This document shows, in pieces, positions 52,813 through 61,556 of a DNA stretch of 64,000 bases. Numbering within the stretch: the stretch's first letter is position 1; each line of letters opens with the position of its first letter. Position numbers and translations under genes: made by a program. Source of the stretch: Pyrinomonadaceae bacterium (GTDB taxonomy: Bacteria > Acidobacteriota > Blastocatellia > Pyrinomonadales > Pyrinomonadaceae); NCBI GenBank assembly GCA_014534425.1, contig JACVRN010000014.1, forward strand, positions 1 through 64,000, read 5' to 3'. Below the pieces are notes generated by a model. The model saw nothing but the letters and a program-made list of their open reading frames with translations, was not told the DNA's origin and ran no database searches.

Positions 52813-53796
52813 CACTATTCTTAAAGCTCCGGGCATTATTTGAAACTCTGCGGGGGTGTGGCCGCGAGGGTTGCCGTCGGCTTCTACGGGCAGAGAGTCG
52901 CCGGGGCTTAAGGGTTCTAGGCGGACGCGCTTTGCTTTGAAGAGTGTGACGTTGGGGTTGTTGATGTGGCCGCCGCGATGAATGCGCGGCAGTTCTCTGA
53001 TGATGGTTCTGCGCGTGAGCTTGCAGGAGAGCATGAGGTCTATGAGGCCGTCGTCCGTGCGAGCTTCGGGCGCGAACATCATGCCGCCGCCCGCGTAGAC
53101 GTTGTTGGCTACGGCTATCAGATTCGAGGCGCACTCAAGAGCTTCGCTTTCATCAACCTTGACGCGCATCCGTCGCTCTCTCCACATGAGAAGCGCCTGG
53201 CAGGCTGCCTTCAGGAAACGAGCCTCGCCCGGAAGGCGTTGCACAAAGCGGCCTTGGCCCGCCACGCGCACTGCCACTTCCGCGCCCAACCCAATCGTCG
53301 AGACGTTCAGACAAATAAAGCTTCGCCAGCCATTAGCAGAAGTTGCCCTGCCAGCTATGACATCAACCGGGCGAGACTGTTTTGAATCACCGTCGCGCGC
53401 ATGTGCAATCAATCGCCTGACCCACTCTTCTACAGGCTCGCGCTTTCCCGCCAGGCCGCGAGCGAAGTCGTCGCCCGTGCCTGCTGGCAAAATCGCCAGC
53501 GCTGCGTCAGGGCTGACGGGCGTGGGCATGATTAACTGGTTGCTCTGCTCATCTTCTTCGAAATCGAAGAAGCCCGCCACAGCCTCGCTCAAAGTGCCGT
53601 CGCCGCCGACGACCGCCACGGTGTTGTAGCCTGCGCGCAGAGCTTCACGCGTCGCACGGGTCGCATCGCCCGCAAACGCCGTCTCGTGAACGTCGAAATC
53701 CAATCCGTTCTCGCCAAGCCTGGCGCGCACTTTCGGCCACGCGCGGCGCGCACGGGCCGCCGCAGGATTGACTATGACGAGTATCCTTTGGCTCAT
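52747..53796 (-). CDS. Diacylglycerol/sphingosine kinase-family lipid kinase (YegS-like)
   Basis: A 349-residue cytoplasmic enzyme of the DAGK_cat family. The start MSQRILVIVNPAAARARRAWP is typical. The nucleotide loop is VAVVGGDGTLSEAVAGFFD and the substrate-site signature is LAILPAGTGDDFARGLA. The C-terminal YegS-like domain has ASNLIAVANNVYAGGGMMFAPEARTDDGLIDL. The family phosphorylates lipids such as diacylglycerol; the exact lipid is unknown. The last 20 or so codons (KKQSAVSIQPSAKTSSSSC) are the translated CAGTCAGC hairpin, so the tail after RIVT is probably not ancestral. Confidence 0.93.
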   Translation of the reverse strand: MSQRILVIVNPAAARARRAWPKVRARLGENGLDFDVHETAFAGDATRATREALRAGYNTVAVVGGDGTLSEAVAGFFDFEEDEQSNQLIMPTPVSPDAALAILPAGTGDDFARGLAGKREPVEEWVRRLIAHARDGDSKQSRPVDVIAGRATSANGWRSFICLNVSTIGLGAEVAVRVAGQGRFVQRLPGEARFLKAACQALLMWRERRMRVKVDESEALECASNLIAVANNVYAGGGMMFAPEARTDDGLIDLMLSCKLTRRTIIRELPRIHRGGHINNPNVTLFKAKRVRLEPLSPGDSLPVEADGNPRGHTPAEFQIMPGALRIVTSKKQSAVSIQPSAKTSSSSC

Positions 53797-53855
53797 CTGT
53801 CCTCACACTCTATCATAAGCGGGCATGAGCGCAGGTTTTGATGTAAGCTTTAAGC

Positions 53856-54857
53856 ATGAATAAGCAGATGCGTGCCGTCTTTATAGCTTCGCATGGCGGG
53901 GTCGAAGGATTGGAAGTGCGAGAGGTGCCGCGCCCTTCCGCGCCTGCGGCTGACCGCGTACTGGTGCGCGTGCGCGCGTGTGCGCTGAATCGCGCAGACC
54001 TTCTTCAGAGAAGAGGTCATTACCCTGCGCCTGCGGGTGCGCCGCAAGAGATTCCCGGTCTTGAGTTCGCGGGGGAAGTTGAAGAGGTCGGGCCGGAGGC
54101 CAGGCGCGTGCGCCAGGGCGAGCGCGTCTTCGGCATCACGGGCGGCGGGGCGCAGGCCGAATATGTCAGTGTGCCTGAATCCACGCTCGCGCCGGTTCCT
54201 GAAAATCTAGATTGGGCCGAGGCCGCGTGCGTGCCCGAAGCCTTCATCACCGCGCACGACGCACTGTTCACTCAGGGCGGTTTAAGCATGGGCGAGCGCG
54301 TGCTGGTTCACGCGGCTGGTTCTGGCGTCGGCCTGGCCGCCGTTCAGCTTTCGCACGCCGCAGGCGCAATCGTCTACGGCACTTCGCGCACGGCGGAAAA
54401 GCTTGAGCGTGCGCGCGAGTACGGCCTTGATGAAAGCGTAGCTGTCGTAGACGAGCCGTCGCGTGCGGCGGAAGCCGTGCGCGAATGGACAGAAGGCGCG
54501 GGCGTTGATGTCGTGCTCGATTTGGTGGGCGCAAAGTACCTGTCGGCGAATCTGGAGGCGCTCGCGCTCGGCGGGCGGCTGCTTTTCGTTGGCACGACCT
54601 CCGGCGCTCGTGCCGAGCTTGATTTCGGCCTTGTGATGCGAAAGCGCTTGAAGATTATCGGCACAGTTCTTCGCTCGCGCACGACCGAAGAGAAGGCCGC
54701 CGCCACTCGCAGCTTTGAAAAGCACGTCCTGCCGCTTCTCAAACAGGGATTGGTGCGGCCCGTGATTGATAAGATTTACAATCTGGAAGAGGTACGCGAC
54801 GCGCACACACGGCTGGAATCAAACGAGAGCTTCGGCAAAGTCGTGCTGATGATTTGA
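53856..54857 (+). CDS. NADPH:quinone oxidoreductase (zeta-crystallin/PIG3-like)
   Basis: A 333-residue zinc-independent medium-chain reductase. GroES-like N-terminal part: VRACALNRADLLQRRGHYPAP and PGLEFAGEVEEVGP. The nucleotide loop is VHAAGSGVGLAAVQLSHAAG, and VDVVLDLVGAKYLSANLEAL is typical of the quinone oxidoreductase branch. Length and motifs match TP53I3/PIG3-like quinone reductases. It uses NADPH to reduce quinones or enones. The stop overlaps a possible TTG of the next gene, so it is probably coupled to the M1 peptidase. Confidence 0.94.
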   Translation: MNKQMRAVFIASHGGVEGLEVREVPRPSAPAADRVLVRVRACALNRADLLQRRGHYPAPAGAPQEIPGLEFAGEVEEVGPEARRVRQGERVFGITGGGAQAEYVSVPESTLAPVPENLDWAEAACVPEAFITAHDALFTQGGLSMGERVLVHAAGSGVGLAAVQLSHAAGAIVYGTSRTAEKLERAREYGLDESVAVVDEPSRAAEAVREWTEGAGVDVVLDLVGAKYLSANLEALALGGRLLFVGTTSGARAELDFGLVMRKRLKIIGTVLRSRTTEEKAAATRSFEKHVLPLLKQGLVRPVIDKIYNLEEVRDAHTRLESNESFGKVVLMI

Positions 54858-54865
54858 GGAAGATG

Positions 54866-57556
54866 ATGACGATAAGAGCCTGTTTCATTCTGTTGGTTTT
54901 CACGCTTATGTGTAATGTGATTCAAGCTGCTGACCCTGGGCTGGGGGTGCCGCGCGAGTTGGCGCGCATGCGTGCCGAGCGTTACAGCAACGTTCATTAC
55001 GCTCTGACTATACGGCTTGCTCCGGGCGCAGATTTGCTCAAAGGGGAAGAGACGATTCGCGTCACGCTGGACGAAGCGGTTAATGAGCTTGTGTTGGACT
55101 GGCGAAAGATGGCGGTCAAAGAGGGACAGCCAGCCTCGCGCGCCTGGGATGTTGTAGCGAACAAGCGTAAGGTCTCGGACGCCAGGGAAGCGAATGACCA
55201 TCTAATCATTCCAGGCTCTTATCTGGTCAAAGGCGAGAACACCATAAGCCTTAAATTTGAATCGCCCATCTCGACTTCCGGCAGCGCCGTCACGCGTTAC
55301 CTTGATCGTGAAGACAAGTCGGAATACATCTACACGCTCTTTGTTCCGTCGGACGCAAGCACGGTCTTTCCCTGTTTCGACCAGCCTGATTTGAAGGCTC
55401 GCTTCCAGTTAAAGGTATCTGCGCCGCGCGAGTGGAAGGTCATCACGAACACCGCGCCTCTGCCTACGGGTTTTCCAGACGGCTTCGTGCCTTCCGATGA
55501 CGCCGGAGAGTTAGGCATTGCTCAAAACGTCTCCTCACATTTTTTCCCGGAAACTCAACCCATCAGCACTTATCTCTTCGCTTTCGCCGCAGGCCCGTTC
55601 GTAGAGATTAATGAAAAGGATACTCTTCCTGTTCAGAACTCTTCGCCGCCGCTTCGCATCTTCGTGCGTAAATCAAAGGCGGAGCGTGCGCGGAAAGAGT
55701 TGCCGGAAGTCTTTCGCCTGACGCGCGAGGGCGTGAAGTTCTTCGACCGTTACTTCGACTATAAATTTCCCTTCCCGAAATACGATCAGGTGATAGTGCC
55801 GGAGTTCGCTTACGGCGGCATGGAGCACGCGGGCGCAACCTTCCTGCGCGAAGAGAGTATACTGTTTCCCTCAGACCCCACGGCCAACGACCTTATCAAC
55901 CGCGCAGAGGTTGTCTTTCATGAATTGGCGCACCAGTGGTTCGGAGACCTTGTGACCATGCGCTGGTTCGATGACCTGTGGCTGAAGGAAGGGTTTGCGA
56001 CCTTCATGGCTTACAAGGCCATGGAGGCGATTATACCGGAGTACAACGCCTGGAAGGTCTTTTACCAGAAGACGAAGCCCCTGGCGTATCAGACGGACGT
56101 GACCAAAGGGACTACGCCCATCTGGCAGGAGATTTCAAACCTCAGCGCGGCCAAATCCGCTTACGGCAACATAGTCTATCGCAAAGCGCCGTCTATGCTC
56201 AGGCAGGCAGAATTCTATCTTGAGCCGGAAAAATTCCAGCGCGCCGTTCAACTCTTTCTCAAAGAGCACGCCTACCGCAATGCGGAGTGGGCAGACCTCG
56301 TGCGCGCGTTCGAGCGAACCAGCGCGCGTCAATTAAGCGAATGGGCCGCCGCCTGGGTCAAGCGGCGCGGCATGCCGGACGTGCGCGTGGATTGGTCTGT
56401 AGATAATCGAAAGCGCATCAACTCGTTCACGCTGCGTCAGACAGATGTTTTAAGCGAGGGCGGCGCGTGGCCCATGAAAGTTAAACTTCTGCTCGCTTAC
56501 GACGACGCGCCGCCGGAAACTTTAACGGTAATCTTGAGCGGGACTGGCGAGACGCGCGTGAAGGAAGTTTTAGGCAAGCGTGCGCCGCGTTACGTCTTTG
56601 CCAATTACGAAGATTACGGCTACGGGCGATTCCTGCTTGATAAAGAGAGCGAGCAATCAGTCATCGCTCGCTTAGGCACTGTGACAGACCCGTTCCTGCG
56701 AGCGCTCCTCTGGGGCACGCTCTGGGACAGCGTGCGCGAGGCTGAGATTGCGCCGCTCGATTACATAGAGCTTGCCATAAAGCTTCTGCCGCAGGAGCGC
56801 GACGAGGTGACGGCGCAAAGTATCTTGTCGCGCGCCTCCACCTCTTTCAATCGCTACCTCTCAAACGAAGAGATGCGGCGCGTCGCCACACGGCTTGAGC
56901 AGCTGCTCTCGGAGCGCATGATTAACGCGGACACGCCCGGCCTTCGCATCACATACTTCAGAGCCTTTCAGTCCGTGGCTACTAGTGCGGAGGCGCGCGA
57001 GCAGTTGAAGAAAATCCTGCGCGGCGAGATAAAGATTCCCGGCATGACTCTGCGCTCGCGCGACCGCTTCGACATAGTGACGGCGCTTCTCATGCGCGGA
57101 GACGCGGACGCGCCCGCTCTACTGGAAAAGTTGAGCCGCGAAGACACGACCGACGACGCGCGGCGTTACGCTTACGCTGCGGGGGCTGCGCGCGGGACTG
57201 CTGCAACCAAGAAGAGCTACTTCGACGCTTATCTGACGGACGCGAAGCTGGCCGAAAGCTGGATAGAGGCGAGCCTCGCGCCCTTTAATTCGATTCAGCA
57301 ATCGGAATTGACTCTGCCCTATCTGGAGCGAGCGCTCGCAGAGCTTCCGACATTAAAACGCACGCGCAAGATTTTCTTCGTCAACGGCTGGCTGGCGAGC
57401 TTCCTCGGCGGCCAATGCAACGAGCGCGCTCTGACGAGCGTTCGCAGCTTCCTTGAGCGCAACCCGTCGCTTGACCGTGACCTGCGCCTGAAAGTCCTGG
57501 AAACGGCGGACGGCCTTGAGCGCTGCGTGCGAATCCGTGCGAAATACGCGCGCTAA
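54866..57556 (+). CDS. M1 family zinc metallopeptidase (aminopeptidase N type)
   Basis: A secreted peptidase of 896 residues. I chose ATG 54866, with GAGG 6 nt upstream; a TTG at 54854 and an ATG at 54863 are alternatives. A signal peptide ends around residue 21 (NVIQAAD). The gluzincin motif H352-ELA-H356 is followed by the third zinc ligand E375 (LWLKEGFATF). The exopeptidase motif reads YGGMEHAG, with His in place of the usual Asn of GxMEN. The C-terminal ERAP1-like helical domain spans about 550-896. It begins within 10 nt of the quinone reductase stop. The role is peptide degradation in the envelope or outside. Confidence 0.95.
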   Translation: MTIRACFILLVFTLMCNVIQAADPGLGVPRELARMRAERYSNVHYALTIRLAPGADLLKGEETIRVTLDEAVNELVLDWRKMAVKEGQPASRAWDVVANKRKVSDAREANDHLIIPGSYLVKGENTISLKFESPISTSGSAVTRYLDREDKSEYIYTLFVPSDASTVFPCFDQPDLKARFQLKVSAPREWKVITNTAPLPTGFPDGFVPSDDAGELGIAQNVSSHFFPETQPISTYLFAFAAGPFVEINEKDTLPVQNSSPPLRIFVRKSKAERARKELPEVFRLTREGVKFFDRYFDYKFPFPKYDQVIVPEFAYGGMEHAGATFLREESILFPSDPTANDLINRAEVVFHELAHQWFGDLVTMRWFDDLWLKEGFATFMAYKAMEAIIPEYNAWKVFYQKTKPLAYQTDVTKGTTPIWQEISNLSAAKSAYGNIVYRKAPSMLRQAEFYLEPEKFQRAVQLFLKEHAYRNAEWADLVRAFERTSARQLSEWAAAWVKRRGMPDVRVDWSVDNRKRINSFTLRQTDVLSEGGAWPMKVKLLLAYDDAPPETLTVILSGTGETRVKEVLGKRAPRYVFANYEDYGYGRFLLDKESEQSVIARLGTVTDPFLRALLWGTLWDSVREAEIAPLDYIELAIKLLPQERDEVTAQSILSRASTSFNRYLSNEEMRRVATRLEQLLSERMINADTPGLRITYFRAFQSVATSAEAREQLKKILRGEIKIPGMTLRSRDRFDIVTALLMRGDADAPALLEKLSREDTTDDARRYAYAAGAARGTAATKKSYFDAYLTDAKLAESWIEASLAPFNSIQQSELTLPYLERALAELPTLKRTRKIFFVNGWLASFLGGQCNERALTSVRSFLERNPSLDRDLRLKVLETADGLERCVRIRAKYAR

Positions 57557-57641
57557 GAGGAGAGACCAGTTTGCGCGGCGTGATACAATTCAATTCAACC
57601 TCATCCGTTGCCAAGTCGCAGTTCAAATCGGAGTCTTTAAG

Positions 57642-58226
57642 ATGACTACAGAACTCGTTCCAACATCAGACGAACCGCGCCTCAAACACCGGAAAGCCTC
57701 TCTTGAGGAGTTCTGGGCTTTGCCGGAATCCGTGCTTCCGACGGAGTACATCAACGGAGAGATAATCATGGCTCCTGCACCCACCGTTGCTCATCAGGCA
57801 ATCCTTGGGAACATCTACTTCGTCCTTCGCTCGTTTGTAGAAGAGAAAAGGATAGGCATCATTTATTGCTCGCCTCTCGACGTTGAATTGCCTACAGGAG
57901 AGGTTGTGCAGCCGGATGTTCTCTTTCTCACGAATGAAGAAGCGGCGGTCGCAAATTCCGCCAAGCGTGTTAAAGCGGCTCCCTCTTTCCTGGTAGAGAT
58001 TCTTTCGCCCGGTTCCGTCAAGCACGATGCGATTACGAAGCGTAATCTTTATGAGAAGAACAACGTGCGCGAGTACTGGATAGTTGACCCTGAGACGAAG
58101 GCTGTCTCGCAGCTTGTTCTGCATGAAGGCCACTATGCTCTGACAGAATTATCCGAGACAGACACAATTCGCTGCACAGTCCTACAGGGGTTCGAGTCAA
58201 GCGTTTCCAGGTTTTTCACTTTCTAG
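57642..58226 (+). CDS. Uma2 family endonuclease-like protein
   Basis: A 194-residue protein of the Uma2/DUF820 family, a restriction-endonuclease-like fold. I chose ATG 57642 because the upstream extension overlaps the M1 peptidase gene. Motifs are TEYINGEIIMAPAPTVAHQ, VVQPDVLFLTNE (Asp), PSFLVEILSPGS (Glu) and the Tyr/Glu region NLYEKNNVREYWIVDPETK. These match the PD-(D/E)xK-type core. Family members are abundant in cyanobacteria and other groups, often in many copies, with unclear roles. It is not embedded in a recognisable restriction system here. Confidence 0.92.
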   Translation: MTTELVPTSDEPRLKHRKASLEEFWALPESVLPTEYINGEIIMAPAPTVAHQAILGNIYFVLRSFVEEKRIGIIYCSPLDVELPTGEVVQPDVLFLTNEEAAVANSAKRVKAAPSFLVEILSPGSVKHDAITKRNLYEKNNVREYWIVDPETKAVSQLVLHEGHYALTELSETDTIRCTVLQGFESSVSRFFTF

Positions 58227-58255
58227 TCGAGTACGAGCCTGCGGGTTGAATCGAG

Positions 58256-59002
58256 ATGGATACGCTTCGCGTCGTCACTTACAACGTTCACAAGTGTAGA
58301 GGGCTTGACCGCCGGGTCATACCCGACCGAATCGCAGCCGTCCTGAAAGAGACAGGCGGCGACGTGATAGCGCTTCAGGAAGTCTTGAGTATAGAAGGGC
58401 ACGGGCACGAGCAGCACCAGGCCAGATGCATAGCCGAAGCCCTGGGGATGGATTATCGAATCGGCGAGAACCGCAGACTAAACGGCGGCGCTTACGGCAA
58501 CGTTACTTTAAGCCGTCTGCCGCTTCTTAAGGCTGAGAACTTCGACATCACATGGCGCGGGCGCGAGCGTCGCGGAGCCTTACGCACAGACTTTCAGTTG
58601 AAAGAGAACGCGCCAGTTCACGTCTTCAATATACACCTCGGCACGGCCTACATAGAGCGCCGCTTTCAGGGTCGTAAGCTTGTGAGCGAAGAGATATTGA
58701 ATCACCCTGAATTGGCGGGGCCGCGCATCATTGTCGGCGATTTCAACGAGTGGACGAACGGGCTGGCCTCGCGTCTGCTGGCTTCGCATTTCAAGAGCGC
58801 AGACCTACGCTATCACCTGAGCCGCGCACGCACCTATCCGGGCATCCTGCCACTGGTTCACCTGGATCACGTTTACTACGACGACACCCTGGAACTAAAA
58901 CGCCTCACCCTTCACAGAAGCCGCACAGCCCTCATAGCTTCAGACCACCTGCCGCTCGTAGCAGACTTCGCGCTGCGACAGACGAAAATTCAAACAGGAT
59001 AG
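58256..59002 (+). CDS. Endonuclease/exonuclease/phosphatase family hydrolase
   Basis: A 248-residue EEP-fold protein. Metal and phosphate motifs include VVTYNVHKCRGLD (Asn), VIALQEV (Glu), NIHLGTA, IVGDFNEW (Asp and Asn) and HLDHVYYDD followed by SDHLPLVADFAL (Asp and His). It is most like the small hydrolases acting on phosphodiester or phospholipid bonds; the substrate is unknown. The start codon is at 58256, 29 nt after the Uma2 gene. The last residues (IQTG) and stop lie in the dispersed hairpin at 58993-59052. Confidence 0.93.
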   Translation: MDTLRVVTYNVHKCRGLDRRVIPDRIAAVLKETGGDVIALQEVLSIEGHGHEQHQARCIAEALGMDYRIGENRRLNGGAYGNVTLSRLPLLKAENFDITWRGRERRGALRTDFQLKENAPVHVFNIHLGTAYIERRFQGRKLVSEEILNHPELAGPRIIVGDFNEWTNGLASRLLASHFKSADLRYHLSRARTYPGILPLVHLDHVYYDDTLELKRLTLHRSRTALIASDHLPLVADFALRQTKIQTG

Positions 59003-59052
59003 ACAGGATAAAGAGATAGAACTGATTCTTATTTTATCCTGTCTATCCTGTT
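58993..59052. repeat. Dispersed hairpin, GACAGGAT family, copy 4
   Basis: Perfect 20-bp arms: 58993-59012 (AACAGGATAGACAGGATAAA) with 59033-59052. The stop codons of both convergent neighbours are in it: TAG at 59000-59002 and, on the minus strand, TAA at 59051-59053. Confidence 0.93.
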
Positions 59053-59266
59053 AATTTCTGGCCGGGGTTGGCTGCTTTAGCTGTGATGCTGTGGAGCCTT
59101 CGCGCAGGAAGTGGCGCGCGGCCTCGTTGGTGACTATGCAGAGGCCGTGGACGCGCTCGTTCGTCAGGCGGTGCATTAGTGCGTGGGCCTCTTCATAGTT
59201 GAGGTCTGTGGCCTCGCTGCCTCGCTCGCTGATGACAGCCCAGCGCCGCTCCAGGAGTTCGCTCAT
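59051..59266 (-). CDS. Small hypothetical protein
   Basis: A 71-residue reading frame (MSELLERRWAVISERG..., with NYEEAHALMHRLTNERVHG and LCIVTNEAARHFL). It has a plausible mixed alpha/beta composition and no recognised family. The start codon is preceded by GAAGCG, a weak ribosome binding site. Its stop codon comes from the dispersed hairpin on the right arm side. It is convergent with the EEP hydrolase. I consider it probably real, but short and unsupported by homology I can name. Confidence 0.5.
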   Translation of the reverse strand: MSELLERRWAVISERGSEATDLNYEEAHALMHRLTNERVHGLCIVTNEAARHFLREGSTASQLKQPTPARN

Positions 59267-59370
59267 CGCTTCACAGCTTCCCGAAAAAAATTGGTTGAAG
59301 GTGAAGAAGAGTTTAATTGATGAGCGGCGCGAAAGCCAAATAGGTGAAGAGGTGTGAAGGGAAAATTGAT

Positions 59371-59445
59371 ATTCACCACAGAGGCACAGAGAGAAGATTC
59401 AATCTTCTGTGCATCCTCTGTGAACTCTGTGCCTCTGTGGTGAAT
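59371..59445. repeat. Dispersed hairpin, CCACAGAGGCACAGAG family
   Basis: Perfect 21-bp arms at 59371-59391 and 59425-59445. Inside the loop AGAAGATT / AATCTTCT makes a second small hairpin. The words CCACAGAGG and GCACAGAG are near-repeats. A spurious protein-like frame runs across this element. Confidence 0.9.
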
Positions 59446-59476
59446 TACAACCCGCTCAACGCTCAAGTTCCAGAGA

Positions 59477-60589
59477 TTACAGTTGCGCCAGTGCGTCTCC
59501 GCGCACGAGCTTGATGGTCAGAGTGTAGGTGTTCTTCGCGTCCGCAATGGGTTGGATGTTGGAGACGGCGCTCCAGGTCTTGCCCTCTTCATCTTTGAAT
59601 TTCCAGAGGGTTCTGGATGTCCCGTTGGCGTGGCTGGTGGACTGTTTCGTCCAGCCTTCCGAGAGCTTTCCATCTATGATTTTCAGCAGGTCTTGGGCTG
59701 AAAGCTCCACGCGGACTTCCCAGTTCTTTTCCCAACTGTTCCTGTCTCCCTTTTGGCCCATGACTGTCCAGCCCACGCCGTCGGGCAGCTTGAAGCCTTC
59801 GCGCCCCAGAGCCTTTCTCAAATACCTGTCGGCAAAGCTTGCGCGTGCGTAGCCTGCATCCGGTTGCCAGTTGTATTCCATGTTGAGCGCAATCTCCTGC
59901 GCCCGTCCACGGCCAGCGATTCTCTCTACGAGGTGAAGCGCGCCGTCGATTCCCGAAGACAGCCCTGCGGTCGTGATTATCTTGCCGTTGTCGGTGAAGC
60001 GCTGGTCTGTGACGACCTTTGCTTTCGGCGCAAGCTCTCGCAGGTCTTCAATCAAACCGTAATAGGTCGTAGCGGTCTTTCCGTCGAGCAGCCCCGCTTT
60101 GCCAAGATAAAAAGCGCCGTTGCAGACGCTCATCACAAACTCCGCTTCATTAGCGCGCTCCTGCACCCACTTGATGACCTTCGGATTGTCCAGATGCGGC
60201 CCGACGCTTCCGCCCGGCAGCAGTATAACGTCCGGCTTCGGCGCATTGTCGAAAGTGTATTTGGGCACGACCGTCATGCCCATATTGGTCGTGATGGCGT
60301 CAGGCTTTTCCGCCACCGTGTAGACGTTGAAGAGATGCTGTTTTCCGTCACGCGCCTGGCCGAAGACTTCGAACGGGCCAGTGTAGTCTATTATCTGCAC
60401 GCCGTTGAAGATGAAGATGGCAAGGTTTCGCGGCGCGCGGGCTTGCTCCTTCTGCGCGCTCGGGGCGCTCTGCATGGGATAGTCCGCGTAGCTCGTAGCC
60501 ATGCTGTTCGCAGCAACCATGTTGCACATCAGCGCCGCTATCACAGAGAGCGCGAAGACCAGCGCCAAAACGGTATCCGATTTTCTCAT
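59477..60589 (-). CDS. DJ-1/PfpI family protein with C-terminal extension
   Basis: A 370-residue protein. The N-terminus (residues 7-28) is a signal or anchor segment. Residues about 55-235 form the DJ-1/PfpI class I glutamine-amidotransferase-like domain, as in the GATase1 regulators: IFIFNGVQIIDYTGPFEVF (E74), VILLPGGSVG and the nucleophile elbow MSVCNGAF (C156). TTAGLSSGIDGALHLVERIAG is typical of the AraC-associated branch. Residues about 250-370 form an additional domain I cannot name. The protein probably lies in the periplasm. It is transcribed alone. Confidence 0.9.
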   Translation of the reverse strand: MRKSDTVLALVFALSVIAALMCNMVAANSMATSYADYPMQSAPSAQKEQARAPRNLAIFIFNGVQIIDYTGPFEVFGQARDGKQHLFNVYTVAEKPDAITTNMGMTVVPKYTFDNAPKPDVILLPGGSVGPHLDNPKVIKWVQERANEAEFVMSVCNGAFYLGKAGLLDGKTATTYYGLIEDLRELAPKAKVVTDQRFTDNGKIITTAGLSSGIDGALHLVERIAGRGRAQEIALNMEYNWQPDAGYARASFADRYLRKALGREGFKLPDGVGWTVMGQKGDRNSWEKNWEVRVELSAQDLLKIIDGKLSEGWTKQSTSHANGTSRTLWKFKDEEGKTWSAVSNIQPIADAKNTYTLTIKLVRGDALAQL

Positions 60590-60740
60590 GGGGTTTTCTC
60601 CTTTTTCGTGTTGAATAAAGATTCTCTAAGCACAAACGGCCCAGGCTATGGTTGACGCAATATAGCGCCTGCTCCTCAAAAGGCGTTTGGCTTTGCAGTG
60701 AAGCGGGATGAAAATGCAGCGAGCGGGGAAAAGCGTGCGG

Positions 60741-61556
60741 TCAGAAGCGGTCGCTCTTGAGCAAGGTTTGGAGTTGTTCGCGGCGGCTGCGGCTCAGCTT
60801 CAGTTCTGTGCCGTCTTGAAGTATGACCACGTAATCTCCGTTAAAGTGCGCGTGCATCTCTTTGACTCTGTCCAGATTGACGATTGACGAGCGGTGTATG
60901 CGTAGGAATTTTTCGGGGTCGAGCTTTGCTTCCAACTCGTTCATGGTCTCCCTGAGCAGGTGCGTCTTTCGCCCGAAGTGCAGCTTGACGTAATAGTCCT
61001 CCGCCCCAATCCAGTCAATCTCTTCGACCTTGAGAAAGAAGATGCGGCTGGCGGATTTAATCATCAGCCGCGTGAGATACTTCGGACGCTCTACAGCAGG
61101 GCGCGGGCTTTCCACACGCTCCTCTCTGTCTTCCAGAAGTGCGAAGAGTTTCTGGCTGAGGCGGTTTATCTCTCTCTGCTCTATCTGCGCCTTCGCCTGC
61201 CTGAGCGCTTTCTCGAAGCGAGCGTCGTCGAAAGGCTTTAGCAGGTAATCGAGCGCGTGGACTTCGAAAGCCCTAAGCGCGTACTGGTCAAAGGCCGTGA
61301 CGAAAATAATCGCGGGGATACGGCTTACGTCTATCTTTTCCAGCACGTCGAAGCCGTTCATTCCGGGCATCTGTATGTCCAGGAAAAGAAGGTCGGGCGC
61401 GTTGCGGTTGATAAGCTCAACGGCTTCGGAGCCGCTTCCGGCTTCGGCTATGATTTCGACTTCAGCATCCGTTTTGAGAAGCAGTCGTATGGCCTGACGC
61501 GCCAGAGGCTCGTCGTCTACAATCATGGCCCTGACAGGTTTTCTCATCTTATCCAT
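60741..61556 (-). CDS. LytTR-family response regulator
   Basis: A 271-residue response regulator. The receiver has D14/D15 and phosphoacceptor D60 (LLFLDIQMPGMNGFDVLE), with K in YLLKPFDDARFEKAL. A coiled linker leads to the LytTR DNA-binding domain at about 165-268 (EEIDWIGAEDYYVKLHFG, FLRIHRSSIVNLDRV, LKLSRSRREQLQTLL). Its ATG overlaps the end of the sensor kinase by 8 nt, so the two are translationally coupled and form one system. An ATG at residue 4 is an alternative start. Regulated genes are not visible. Confidence 0.95.
   Translation of the reverse strand: MDKMRKPVRAMIVDDEPLARQAIRLLLKTDAEVEIIAEAGSGSEAVELINRNAPDLLFLDIQMPGMNGFDVLEKIDVSRIPAIIFVTAFDQYALRAFEVHALDYLLKPFDDARFEKALRQAKAQIEQREINRLSQKLFALLEDREERVESPRPAVERPKYLTRLMIKSASRIFFLKVEEIDWIGAEDYYVKLHFGRKTHLLRETMNELEAKLDPEKFLRIHRSSIVNLDRVKEMHAHFNGDYVVILQDGTELKLSRSRREQLQTLLKSDRF

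Noticed and set aside
59263-59466. Minus-strand 67-codon frame with HHRGTEFTEDAQ
   Set aside because: This is a translation of the CCACAGAGGCACAGAG hairpin. Such HRGTEFTE peptides are well-known artefacts of that repeat.
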